DNA from: Tepidimonas ignava
GTDB lineage: Bacteria > Pseudomonadota > Gammaproteobacteria > Burkholderiales > Burkholderiaceae_C
Length of the DNA stretch: 42,808 nt
Assembly: GCF_004342625.1 (NCBI RefSeq)
Contig: NZ_SMAH01000018.1
Location: 1 to 42,808, forward strand
Direction: 5' to 3'
Every line of letters begins with the position of its first letter. Position 1 is the stretch's first letter. Under the pieces are notes generated by a model. The model worked only from the letters and a program-made list of their open reading frames with translations. It was not told the DNA's origin and did not search any database. Shown here in pieces: positions 31,201 to 39,579 of the stretch. The position numbers and the translations under genes were made by a program.

Positions 31201-31457
31201 AGCGCCCTGCCACCGCGCGCGGCACCCTGTTCATCACGCTGGAAGACGACAGTGGCAGCGTGCAGATCATCGTGCGCGCCGCGCTGGCCGAGCGCACCGA
31301 GGCCATCTGGCGCCATGCGCGCTTGCTGCTGGTGCGCGGGCGCTGGCAACGCCAAGGGCAGCCCCCGCACACGGTGACCCATTTGCTGGCGCACGAACTG
31401 CTGGACGCCAGCGACTTGCTGGGCCACCTGAACAGCGCGAGCCACGATTTCCACTGA
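28206..31457 (+). CDS. dnaE2: Error-prone DNA polymerase III alpha subunit DnaE2 (ImuC)
   Basis: DnaE2 is the SOS-induced C-family polymerase that performs translesion synthesis with ImuA/ImuB. The 1083-residue protein has an N-terminal PHP domain (residues about 18-260). The polymerase core has the catalytic aspartates in PDIDVDFE near 408 and [10 protein letters not shown] near 558, and [28 protein letters not shown] near 755. A helix-hairpin-helix follows, then an OB fold near 985 ([28 protein letters not shown]). PHP metal-binding positions look degenerate ([10 protein letters not shown] for the usual ELHxxSxFSF, and LADACT for ITDECS). The start at 28206 overlaps the imuB stop. Confidence 0.94.
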   Translation: [1083 protein letters not shown]

Positions 31458-31482
31458 ACGGCGCGTCCCCCCGGGAACCCGG

Positions 31483-32148
31483 TTACGGCCAACCGTGCGG
31501 GCGCACCAAGCCGACCACCACACCCTCGATGACCAACGGCTCGTCGGGCCTGACGATGATGTCCGCCACCTCGGGATGGGCAGCCTGCAGACGCCACCCC
31601 TGGCCATGGCGCTGCAGCCGCTTGACCGTCACGTCCTCGCCCAGCCGGGCCACGACGATTTGGCCGGGCCGCGCCTCACGCACGGCCTGCACCGCCACCA
31701 GGTCGCCGTCGTGGATACCGGCGTCGCGCATCGACCAGCCGCGCACGCGCAGCAGGTAGTCGGGCCGGCGGGCAAACCAGCGCGCATCGGCCGGGTACAC
31801 CGCCTCGACGTGCTCCTGCGCCAGGATCGGCGAACCCGCCGCCACCCGCCCCACCAGCGGCAGTTGCAACACATCCTGCGCCGGGGCGTGCGCCAACTGG
31901 ATGCCCCGCGCGCTGCCGTCGCGCAACGCCAGCACGCCCTTGCGTTGCAGCGCGCGCAAGTGCGCTTGGGCCGCGTTGGGCGAGCGAAACCCAAACGCCT
32001 GCGCGATTTCGGCGCGCGTCGGCGGCGCGCCGTGCGCCTGCACACAGCGCTCGATAAAGTCCAACACCTCGCGCTGGCGCGCCGTCAAGCCGTCGGCGCG
32101 ACCATCCAAAGCGTGCCCGCCGCGGCGGGGGCGATGCTCGGCTGCCAT
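31483..32148 (-). CDS. lexA: SOS transcriptional repressor LexA
   Basis: LexA represses SOS genes until RecA filaments trigger its self-cleavage. The 221-residue protein has an N-terminal winged-helix domain with [34 protein letters not shown] at about 21-54. The cleavage site is A104-G105 (VAAGSP), and the catalytic dyad is S139 (GWSMRDAGI) and K176 (DVTVKRL). A 20-residue N-terminal extension makes it longer than E. coli LexA (202). It faces dnaE2 across 25 bp and begins 19 nt after the rbgA stop. No CTGT-N8-ACAG box is seen between the two genes or just above. Confidence 0.96.
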   Translation of the reverse strand: MAAEHRPRRGGHALDGRADGLTARQREVLDFIERCVQAHGAPPTRAEIAQAFGFRSPNAAQAHLRALQRKGVLALRDGSARGIQLAHAPAQDVLQLPLVGRVAAGSPILAQEHVEAVYPADARWFARRPDYLLRVRGWSMRDAGIHDGDLVAVQAVREARPGQIVVARLGEDVTVKRLQRHGQGWRLQAAHPEVADIIVRPDEPLVIEGVVVGLVRPHGWP

Positions 32149-32167
32149 GGCGGCACTTTAGCAGCCC

Positions 32168-33112
32168 TCAGCCCGGCGGGTCATCCCCCGGTGGGCGGCG
32201 CCGACGCGCCTGACGCTCGGCTTGGCGCTGCGCCTCGGCCGCGCGCGCGGCGGCCATCCAGGCTTCGAACGCCGGGGGCGTCTCCAGCGTGATGCGGCCC
32301 AGCGCCCCGCTGCGCAGGTCGGCCAGCACCACCTCGCCGGCTTTGTGGCCATCGATGCGTCCGCCGGGCAGCAGTGCGCCGCGCTTGCGCCCGATGGCCG
32401 CCAGCAGCTCATGCGCCGGCAGCGCCGCCACCGCGTCCGCGCCCGTGCCGAGCCGGTAGCGCTGCGCCAGTTGGGTCGGGTAGGCCTGTTGCAGGTAGCG
32501 CAACAGCTCCAGCGCCACCGCCTCCTCGTCGTAGGCGTTGCGCCCGATGGCGCCGCTGGCGGCCAGCCGCCAGCCTGACTCCGGCGCCACAATTTTGGGC
32601 CACAACAACCCAGGGGTGTCGTACAGGTAGACGTCGTCGGCCAGCGCCACGCGCTGTTCGTGGCGGGTCACCCCTGGCTCGTCGGCAGCGCGCGCCACGC
32701 GGCGCCCCAGCAGCGTGTTGAGCAGCGTGGACTTGCCCACGTTGGGGATGCCCGCGATCAGCACCCGCAACGGCTTGGCCATGCCGCCGCGCTGCGGCGC
32801 CAAACGGCGGCATTCGGCCACCAGCAAGCGCGCCAGCCCCGGCTGCTGCGCCTGCAGCGCCAGCGCGCGCGTGCCGGGCTGCGCGCCGTAGTGCGCCAAC
32901 CACTCGGCGGTGCGCGCCGGGTCGGCCAAATCCTCTTTGTTGAGCACCTTGAGCGTCGGTTTGGCGCCGATGAGCTGCGCCAACAGTGGGTTGGCGCTGG
33001 AGCCGGGCAAGCGTGCATCGAGCAGCTCGATCACCACGTCGGTGGTGGAGAGCCGCTCGGCCAGCGCCTTGCGCGTGGCGTGCATGTGTCCGGGAAACCA
33101 TTGAATCGCCAT
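32168..33112 (-). CDS. rbgA: Ribosome biogenesis GTPase RbgA/YlqF
   Basis: This circularly permuted GTPase assists late 50S assembly. The 314-residue protein starts MAIQWFPGHMHATRKAL. The G motifs are permuted: G4 (LNKEDLAD) near residue 58 comes before G1 (GIPNVGKST) near 125 and G3 (DTPGLLWPK) near 170. The C-terminal tail is basic (QRQAERQARRRRPP). It lies 15 nt after gph and 19 nt before lexA in the same direction. Confidence 0.94.
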   Translation of the reverse strand: MAIQWFPGHMHATRKALAERLSTTDVVIELLDARLPGSSANPLLAQLIGAKPTLKVLNKEDLADPARTAEWLAHYGAQPGTRALALQAQQPGLARLLVAECRRLAPQRGGMAKPLRVLIAGIPNVGKSTLLNTLLGRRVARAADEPGVTRHEQRVALADDVYLYDTPGLLWPKIVAPESGWRLAASGAIGRNAYDEEAVALELLRYLQQAYPTQLAQRYRLGTGADAVAALPAHELLAAIGRKRGALLPGGRIDGHKAGEVVLADLRSGALGRITLETPPAFEAWMAAARAAEAQRQAERQARRRRPPGDDPPG

Positions 33113-33127
33113 CGCCGTGCCCCAGGC

Positions 33128-33808
33128 TCAAGCGTGCGTGTGCAGCCAGTGCTGCAGCTCGGCCACCGAATGGACCACCGCCAGCGGCGCGTGCGCGGCC
33201 AGCTCGTCGTGGGCGTGCGCCCCGTAATTGACGGCCAACGCGGCGCACCCCGCGTTGCGCGCCAGCAGCAGGTCGTGCGTGGTGTCGCCGATCATCAACG
33301 TGCGCTCGGGCGGCGTGCCCAGTTCGTCCATGAGTTCCAGCAGCATTTGCGGGTGGGGCTTGCTGGCGGTCTCGTCGGCGGTGCGGGTGGCGTCGAACAG
33401 GCCGTGCAGCGCCACCGACTGCAGGGCCGCGTCCAGCCCGCGGCGGCTTTTGCCGGTGGCCACGCCCAAGCGGTGCCCACGCGCGCGCAAGCCGTGCAGC
33501 AGCGGCAGCACCCCTTCGAACAGCGTGACTTCGTGCTGGCGCGCAAACCAATGGTACTGGTAGCGCCGCACCAGCTCGGCGTGGCGCTGCGGTGGCACGT
33601 CGGGGGCGGCGTGCGCCAACGCCTGCTGCAGCCCCATGCCGATCACCCACGCCGCGCGCTCGCGCGGCGGCTCACGTCCACCCACGTCACGCACCGCGGC
33701 CTGGATGCACTGCACGATCAGCGCCGTCGAATCGAACAGCGTGCCATCCCAGTCGAACACGATCAAGTCGAAGCGGCGCGGCGCGGCGGTTGGTGCAGGG
33801 TGGTCCAT
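33128..33808 (-). CDS. gph: HAD-family phosphoglycolate phosphatase-like hydrolase
   Basis: The 226-residue HAD hydrolase has the nucleophile motif FDWDGTLFDS near residue 17. Motif II is GVATGKSRRG near 118. Motifs III and IV read KPHPQMLLELMDELGTPPERTLMIGDTTHDLLLARNAG. A helical cap of Gph type lies between motifs I and II. The family removes phosphate from 2-phosphoglycolate or related phosphomonoesters; the substrate is inferred. The start at 33808 lies just downstream of the hns terminator. Confidence 0.85.
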   Translation of the reverse strand: MDHPAPTAAPRRFDLIVFDWDGTLFDSTALIVQCIQAAVRDVGGREPPRERAAWVIGMGLQQALAHAAPDVPPQRHAELVRRYQYHWFARQHEVTLFEGVLPLLHGLRARGHRLGVATGKSRRGLDAALQSVALHGLFDATRTADETASKPHPQMLLELMDELGTPPERTLMIGDTTHDLLLARNAGCAALAVNYGAHAHDELAAHAPLAVVHSVAELQHWLHTHA

Positions 33809-33823
33809 CGGTGTTGACAACGA

Positions 33824-33847
33824 CAAAAAAGGCGCATGGCGCGCCTT
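33824..33847 (-). terminator. Rho-independent terminator of hns
   Basis: On the minus strand AAGGCGC and GCGCCTT form a 7-bp stem with a 5-nt loop, followed by T-rich sequence (complement of 33825-33830). It lies about 50 nt after the hns stop. A second perfect stem, GGCTGGCCC/GGGCCAGCC at 33853-33873 with a 3-nt loop, precedes it. Confidence 0.9.
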
Positions 33848-33896
33848 CAGGCGGCTGGCCCGGCGGGCCAGCCATGCTCGCACAGCGGACGGGACG

Positions 33897-34205
33897 TCAG
33901 CGCGCGATGCGGTATTGTTCCAGATCGCCACCGGCGGCCAGGATCTGGCGCACCCATTCCGGCTTGCGACCGGGGCCGCCCGACCAGGTTTCGCCGTTGG
34001 GGCCGCGGTATTTGGGTTCGGCCTTGCTGCGGCTGGCACGGCGACGGCCGCGTGCACCGCCGGCCAATTCTTCCGCCGTGATGCCGTATTCGGCCATTTT
34101 GGCGCGCAGCTCGGCGATCACACCAGCACGCTCTTGCTGGCGCATCTCTTCGGCCTGACGCAACAGGGCTTCGGCTTGGGCTTTGAGTTCGGCGTACGTA
34201 GGCAT
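33897..34205 (-). CDS. hns: H-NS family nucleoid-associated protein
   Basis: The 102-residue protein has an N-terminal coiled-coil oligomerisation segment (AELKAQAEALLRQAEEMRQQERAGVIAELRAKMAEYGIT) and a basic linker (RGRRRASRSKAEP). The C-terminal DNA-binding motif reads KYRGPNGETWSGGPGRKPEWV. Such proteins silence AT-rich and horizontally acquired DNA. It is the single-domain-pair type (about 100 residues) frequent in multiple copies in Burkholderiales. It is monocistronic, with its own promoter and terminator. Confidence 0.95.
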   Translation of the reverse strand: MPTYAELKAQAEALLRQAEEMRQQERAGVIAELRAKMAEYGITAEELAGGARGRRRASRSKAEPKYRGPNGETWSGGPGRKPEWVRQILAAGGDLEQYRIAR

Positions 34206-34273
34206 GTTCGACGTTCCTGTTTGCTGATGTTGTAAAAGTCGGTTTTGCCATGCTTGGCATGCGTGGCGCGCGT

Positions 34274-34302
34274 ATTCTAAACAAAAAACCGCGCCACGTC
34301 AC
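34274..34302 (-). promoter_or_regulatory. Likely sigma-70 promoter of hns inside the 3' end of rluC
   Basis: On the minus strand GTGACG, 17 nt, TAGAAT; the -10 overlaps the rluC stop codon. The predicted leader of about 60 nt holds an imperfect CATGCCAAGCATG dyad. Confidence 0.5.
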
Positions 34303-35248
34303 CCCAACGCAGCAATTCCGGCGGCAGCGGCGCCGTCAACGACAATAGCCGATCTTCGACCGGATGGCGAATCTGCAACTGCCACGCATGCAAAAACATG
34401 CGCTGCAAACCACAGCGCGCCAGCGACCGGTTCCAGGCGAAATCGCCGTATTTATCATCGCCCGCGATCGGGTGGCCGGCGTGCGCCAGATGCACCCGAA
34501 TCTGGTGCGTGCGGCCGGTTTTGATCGTGACGGCCAACAGCGTCATTGGCCCGATCGAGGCGCCGTCCGCCGGCGGCTGCACCGGCCCCAACACCCGCAC
34601 CAACGACAACGCGGGTTGCGCCTGCGGGTCGTCGGCCGTCGTGACCCGCACGCGGCGCTCGCCGTCGGGCAGCAGGTATTTGTGCAGCGGCGCATCGATC
34701 ACCTTGCGCGCCGCCGGCCACACGCCGCGCACCAGCGCGAGGTAGGTTTTGCCCGTGCTGCGGGCTCGGAACTGGTCCTGCAACGCCTTGAGCGCGCTGC
34801 GCTTTTTGGCCACCAGCAGCACCCCGCTGGTTTCGCGGTCGAGCCGGTGCACCAGCTCCAGCAGCGGCGCCTGGGGCCGCGCGCGCCGCAACTGCTCGAT
34901 CACCCCAAACGACACCCCACTGCCGCCGTGCACCGCCACGCCGGCCGGCTTGTCGATGGCCAGCAGCCACGCGTCCTCGTACAGCAGCGCAAATTCGCGC
35001 GGCGGCACGGCGGGTGCGGGTGGCTGCGCGGGCAGGCGCAACGGCGGCACCCGCACCACGTCGCCCGCGCTCAGGCGCGTGTCGGCGTGCGCACGGGCTT
35101 TGTTGACACGCACCTCGCCGCTGCGAATGATGCGGTAAATCAGGGACTTTGGCGCCCCTTTGAGTTCGCGCAACAAATAGTTGTCCAGGCGCTGACCGGC
35201 CGACTCGGCGTCGACCGTCCAGTGGCGCACGGTGGCGGCTTCGTTCAT
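34277..35248 (-). CDS. rluC: Ribosomal large subunit pseudouridine synthase RluC
   Basis: RluC isomerises uridines in 23S rRNA (955, 2504 and 2580 in E. coli). The 323-residue protein has an N-terminal S4 RNA-binding domain (QRLDNYLLRELKGAPKSLIYRIIRSGEVRVN at about 16-46). It has the catalytic motif LVHRLDRETSGVLLVAKK near 140, with Asp in HRLD, and KTGRTHQIRVHLAHAGHPIAGDDKYG near 245. The start at 35248 (MNEAATV) is the family-like one; longer frames cross the rne promoter. It is divergent from rne, a frequent arrangement. Confidence 0.95.
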   Translation of the reverse strand: MNEAATVRHWTVDAESAGQRLDNYLLRELKGAPKSLIYRIIRSGEVRVNKARAHADTRLSAGDVVRVPPLRLPAQPPAPAVPPREFALLYEDAWLLAIDKPAGVAVHGGSGVSFGVIEQLRRARPQAPLLELVHRLDRETSGVLLVAKKRSALKALQDQFRARSTGKTYLALVRGVWPAARKVIDAPLHKYLLPDGERRVRVTTADDPQAQPALSLVRVLGPVQPPADGASIGPMTLLAVTIKTGRTHQIRVHLAHAGHPIAGDDKYGDFAWNRSLARCGLQRMFLHAWQLQIRHPVEDRLLSLTAPLPPELLRWGDVARFFV

Positions 35249-35847
35249 GCGTGGCGGCTCGGGTCGGCAGGGGCAAGGGGGCACGCGCGGCCTGGCTGCG
35301 CCGCCCACCCACTTGCCCCGTATAATGTGATGGCCTGATCGGGCGCCCTTGGGCGCGCCTACAGCGTTGGGGCTGCGAGTGTACGCCACGCTGCCGCCCT
35401 CATTGAGCCCGACCCAGGCAAAGCGCGCCGATGTGTTCGCCCGCGCGCGCAGGTGCCCACAGGACAGCGTTGGCCATGATGCACCGCGCTCTGTGTGGCG
35501 CTTGCCCGGCGGCGAACGAACCGATGCCTTTTGCAGCGAACCCGTACGGAATACCCCCAACGTGCAGCCTTCGTACCATCAGGCTGCACGCGGACACCAG
35601 TGACCCACGTGACGAGTGCCCCGTGATCGACTACGGCCCGTCCCCAACGCTCACCGTGCTCCACGCGCCCACGCCGTGGCGCGTCTGCTGCGCCCTGCCC
35701 CGCCGTCGGCGGGGCATCGCCTGACGCTGCGCCCAACGGCTCTCCGGCAATTCCCAGTCGTTCGCTCGATCGGCCCCCGGTTCGCGGCTGACCCGGCGCC
35801 CTGATGCAGGGCGCGTTTGTCATCGTGATCGAGAAACGGACGACACC
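35249..35847 (+). promoter_or_regulatory. rne promoter and about 515-nt leader with several hairpins
   Basis: A consensus TATAAT at 35321-35326 predicts an rne start near 35333. The leader has GCGCCC-TT-GGGCGC (35343-35356), a perfect 10-bp stem CGTGCAGCCT/AGGCTGCACG with a 10-nt loop (35561-35590), a perfect 9-bp stem TGCCCCGCC/GGCGGGGCA with a 3-nt loop (35696-35716), and GCGCCCT/AGGGCGC (35796-35814) 33 nt before the ATG. No convincing small gene is present. In E. coli, RNase E binds hairpins in its own long leader to control its mRNA; a similar role here is inferred. Confidence 0.6.
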
Positions 35848-38800
35848 ATGAAACGCATGTTGATCAACGCCACGCAGGCCGAAGAGCGCCGCCTGGCGAT
35901 CGTGGACGGGCAAAAACTGCTCGACTACGAAGTCGAAATCGAAGGGCGCGAGCAGCGCAAGGGCAATATCTACAAGGCGGTGGTGACGCGCGTCGAGCCT
36001 TCGCTGGAGGCCTGCTTCGTCGACTACGGCGAAGACCGCCACGGCTTTTTGCCGTTCAAGGAAATCTCCAAACAGTATTTTCAGGGCAACGTGCCGCCGT
36101 CGCAGGCACGCATCCAGGACGTCATCAAGGAAGGCCAGGAACTGCTGGTGCAGGTGGAAAAGGAAGAGCGCGGCAACAAAGGCGCGGCGCTGACCACCTT
36201 CATCAGCCTGGCGGGGCGCTACGTGGTGTTGATGCCCAACAACCCGCGCGGCGGAGGGGTCAGCCGCCGCATCGAAGGCGAAGACCGCGCCGAACTCAAG
36301 GCCACGCTGGACAAACTCGAATACCCCAGTGGCATGAGCATCATCGCGCGCACCGCCGGCATTGGGCGCGAAGCCGCTGAACTGCAGTGGGACTTGAACT
36401 ACCTGCTCAAACTGTGGAACGCCATCGAAGGCGCGGCCAAGGCGCTGAGCAAGCCGGAGCTGATTTACCAGGAATCGACGCTGGTCATTCGCGCCATCCG
36501 CGACTACTTCAACAGCGACATCGGCGAAATCCTCATCGACACCGACGACATTTACGAGCAGGCGCGCGGCTTCATGTCGCACGTGATGCCCGAGTACGTC
36601 AACCGCGTCAAGCGCTACCGTGACAACGCGCCGCTGTTTTCGCGCTTCCAGATCGAGCACCAGATCGAGACCGCCTACAGCCGCACGGTGACGCTGCCGT
36701 CGGGCGGGGCCATCGTCATCGACCAAACCGAGGCGCTGGTGGCCATCGACGTCAACTCGGCGCGCGCGATCAAGGGCGGCGACATCGAGGAGACCGCGCT
36801 GCGCACCAACCTGGAAGCGGCTGACGAAGTGGCGCGCCAGGCCCGCCTGCGCGACCTGGGGGGCCTGATCGTCATCGACTTCATCGACATGGAAGACAGC
36901 AAAAACCGTCGTGAAGTCGAAAACCGCCTGCGCGAAGCGCTCAAGCAGGACCGCGCGCGCGTGCAGTTTGCCCCGATCAGCAAATTTGGCCTGTTGGAGA
37001 TGAGCCGCCAGCGCCTGCGCCCGACGCTGTCCGAGGGCGCCTCGATCCCCTGCCCGCGCTGCGGCGGCTCGGGCCACATCCGCGACACCGAATCCTCGGC
37101 ACTGCAAATCCTGCGCGTCATTCAGGAAGAATCGCTCAAGGACAACACCGCCGCGGTGCTGGTGCAGGTGCCGGTGGACGTGGCCAGCTTCCTGCTCAAC
37201 GAAAAGCGGGTCGAAATCACCAAAATCGAGCTCAAGCAACGCATCAGCGTGCTGCTGGTGCCCAACAAGTCGCTGGAGACGCCCAACTACAAACTCGAGC
37301 GGCTCAAGCACGATGACCCGCGGCTGGACAACCTGGACGCCAGCTACAAGCTGGCCGACATCGTCGAGGACGTGGCGCTGGTGACGCGCCGCAGCCAGGA
37401 GCGCACCAACCGCCAGGAGCCGATCATCAAGGGGGTGCTGCCCGACACGCCCGCGCCGGTGGCCACGCCCAAGCCGCAGCCCGCGCCCATGGCGCCTGCG
37501 GCCCCGATCCCGGCCGCTGTGGCCGCCCCCGCCCCGATCGCCGCGGCGGCCCAGACCGACAAAGGCTTCTTTGCCTGGTTGCGCCGCCTGTTCGGCCTGC
37601 AACTGCCGCCGACAGCCCCCCAGCCGACACCCCCCCGCACACAGGCCGCGCCCACGCCCGCCGTTGACGCTGCGCCCACGGGCGCCACGGCCGCCGGCGC
37701 GGACGAGCGCCGTGGCCGCAACCGGCGTGGTGGACGCCACGGCGACCGACCGCCGCGTTCCGAAGGCGACGGGGTGGGTGCGCGACCCGAGCGCGCTCCC
37801 CGCACCCCGGCGGCGGCGCGCGGCGACGCCGCAGACGCGCCGCGCACGGCGGCCACGCCCACCCCCGCGGAGGCTGAAGCCAACGCCCCCGCACGGCGCG
37901 AACGCCCCGCACGCCCCCACCGGCCCGAGCGTGCGCCGGCGGCTGCGGCGCCCGACACCGACGGCGTGACCGGCGCGCCATCCGACGCCACGGCCGGCGC
38001 CCCCGGCAGCGATGCCGCGCCGCCAGCCGAGGGCGCGCCCGCCGAGCGCAGCCGCGAGCGGCGCCGCCGCGGACGCCGCGGACGCGGGGCGGACAACCAG
38101 ACCGAGGCCGTTGGCGAGCCCAGCGCCGCCACGCCGGACAGCCCGCAGCCGGCACCGACGCCGCCGCGGCCGGACGACGCCGACGCACCCGTGACCGAGG
38201 CAACGTCCACCCCTGACGCGACGGGCCAAGGGGCCGACGGTGCACCGCGCGAACGCCGCAGCCGCGACCGCTACGGCCGCCAGCGCGAGCGCCGCGACAC
38301 CACGGGCGCAGAGGCCACCCCGGCCGCCGCAGCGCCCGCCGACCAGGAAGAGCGCCAGATGGACCGCGAGCCGCCGGCCAACCCCACGCCGCGCCGGTCG
38401 TACTTCGCGCCGGTGGCGCAGGCGGTCGAACCCACGGCGCCGGCCGTGACGTCAACCGACGCCGAGGGTGCCGAGGCCGCCGCGCCGGCTGTGGTCGAGA
38501 CGACCCACCCGCCCGCGCCTATGGCGGCGACGACCGAAGCCGCGGCGGCGGGCGCCACCGCCGAGCCCGCGCCCGAGCCGGCGCCGATGCCGCAAGCCAC
38601 GGTGCAGCCGCCCGCCGCGACAGCGGCCAACCGCTACGCGCTGCCGGTGGACGAGCTGGCGCGCTTGGCCGCCGAGGCGGGGCTGCAGTGGGTGCAATCC
38701 GACCCCGAGCGGGTGGCCGCGGCGCAGGCTGCGATCGCGGCTGAGCCGCCGCCCGCGCGCGTGCCGCGCGAGCGTCCACCGGCGCCCGCGTTGGACGAAG

Positions 38801-38871
38801 GCCCGCTGGTGCTGGTGGAAACCCAACGTGACTTGCGCACGATGCGCTTCCCATTCGACACCCAGGCTTGA
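35848..38871 (+). CDS. rne: Ribonuclease E
   Basis: RNase E is the essential endonuclease for mRNA decay and rRNA/tRNA processing and the scaffold of the degradosome. The 1007-residue protein has [21 protein letters not shown] at the start and an S1 domain at about 37-120. Catalytic aspartates lie in VAIDVNS (near 299) and VIDFIDM (near 345), and the Zn-link is CPRCGGSGH near 401. From about 530 the protein is a disordered, Pro/Ala/Arg-rich scaffold with basic RRGRR-type patches, ending in the conserved [10 protein letters not shown]. The catalytic half is much better conserved than the tail. Confidence 0.97.
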   Translation: MKRMLINATQAEERRLAIVDGQKLLDYEVEIEGREQRKGNIYKAVVTRVEPSLEACFVDYGEDRHGFLPFKEISKQYFQGNVPPSQARIQDVIKEGQELLVQVEKEERGNKGAALTTFISLAGRYVVLMPNNPRGGGVSRRIEGEDRAELKATLDKLEYPSGMSIIARTAGIGREAAELQWDLNYLLKLWNAIEGAAKALSKPELIYQESTLVIRAIRDYFNSDIGEILIDTDDIYEQARGFMSHVMPEYVNRVKRYRDNAPLFSRFQIEHQIETAYSRTVTLPSGGAIVIDQTEALVAIDVNSARAIKGGDIEETALRTNLEAADEVARQARLRDLGGLIVIDFIDMEDSKNRREVENRLREALKQDRARVQFAPISKFGLLEMSRQRLRPTLSEGASIPCPRCGGSGHIRDTESSALQILRVIQEESLKDNTAAVLVQVPVDVASFLLNEKRVEITKIELKQRISVLLVPNKSLETPNYKLERLKHDDPRLDNLDASYKLADIVEDVALVTRRSQERTNRQEPIIKGVLPDTPAPVATPKPQPAPMAPAAPIPAAVAAPAPIAAAAQTDKGFFAWLRRLFGLQLPPTAPQPTPPRTQAAPTPAVDAAPTGATAAGADERRGRNRRGGRHGDRPPRSEGDGVGARPERAPRTPAAARGDAADAPRTAATPTPAEAEANAPARRERPARPHRPERAPAAAAPDTDGVTGAPSDATAGAPGSDAAPPAEGAPAERSRERRRRGRRGRGADNQTEAVGEPSAATPDSPQPAPTPPRPDDADAPVTEATSTPDATGQGADGAPRERRSRDRYGRQRERRDTTGAEATPAAAAPADQEERQMDREPPANPTPRRSYFAPVAQAVEPTAPAVTSTDAEGAEAAAPAVVETTHPPAPMAATTEAAAAGATAEPAPEPAPMPQATVQPPAATAANRYALPVDELARLAAEAGLQWVQSDPERVAAAQAAIAAEPPPARVPRERPPAPALDEGPLVLVETQRDLRTMRFPFDTQA

Positions 38872-38949
38872 GCGCCCCGCCGCGCCCGCGCGCGGTGTTG
38901 ATGCACGTCAACACCGCGCCGGCACCGTCCGGCCTAAGCTACGCGAATC

Positions 38950-39447
38950 ATGAGCACCACCGACACCTTTCCCGACGTGCCGCCGCTGGAGTGGAGCGCG
39001 CAGCTGGCCACCGGCGACGCCCGCATGGACGCCACGCACGAGGAATTTGTGCAGCAGCTGGCCGCCTTGCGCGCCCTGCCGCCCGAAGCGCAACTCGAGC
39101 CGTACCGTGCGCTGATCGCCCACACCGAAGCGCACTTTGCGCGCGAAGAGCGCTGGATGGTCGCGGTGGGCTTTGCCGCCGACAACTGCCATGCGCGCCA
39201 CCACGCCGAAATCCTGGACATGATGCGCAAGGTCGAACAGCACCATCTGGAGGGCGACACCGACATCATCGGCCGCATGGCCGCTGCGCTGGCCGAGTGG
39301 TTTCCGATGCACGCCCAAACGATGGACGCGGGGTTGGCGCTGCACATGCGCCAGGTGGGGTTCGATTCCAGCACCGAAACCCTGGCCGACCCCAGCCGGG
39401 TGCGCCCCGCCACGATGAGCGGCTGCGGCAGCGTGCACTGCAGCTGA
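38950..39447 (+). CDS. Bacteriohemerythrin
   Basis: The 165-residue protein has the hemerythrin iron ligands: W/H near PPLEWSAQ, DATHEEFV (H near 30), HTEAHFAREERWM (H-x3-H-x3-E) near 58, ARHHAEILDMM near 80, and the last ligands in WFPMHAQTMDAGLALH (H and D). It binds O2 through a carboxylate-bridged di-iron centre, giving oxygen sensing, storage or delivery in the cytoplasm. A C-terminal tail ending GCGSVHCS adds two cysteines not needed for the fold. It stands alone between rne and the flavin dehydrogenase. Confidence 0.92.
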   Translation: MSTTDTFPDVPPLEWSAQLATGDARMDATHEEFVQQLAALRALPPEAQLEPYRALIAHTEAHFAREERWMVAVGFAADNCHARHHAEILDMMRKVEQHHLEGDTDIIGRMAAALAEWFPMHAQTMDAGLALHMRQVGFDSSTETLADPSRVRPATMSGCGSVHCS

Positions 39448-39579
39448 GGCACCCAACTTGCCGGCTTGCCACGCAGGCCACGGCGGTTTTTCACAACCAC
39501 CGGTCACGTTTTCAACAGCACGCGACGCCGCCTGGCGCTACGATGGGCCACCCCACAGCACGAGGAGGCCACGAGCGTC

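Noticed and set aside
35349-35804. Small plus-strand frames in the rne leader
   Set aside because: No RBS, no similarity that I recognise, and the region is dominated by inverted repeats.
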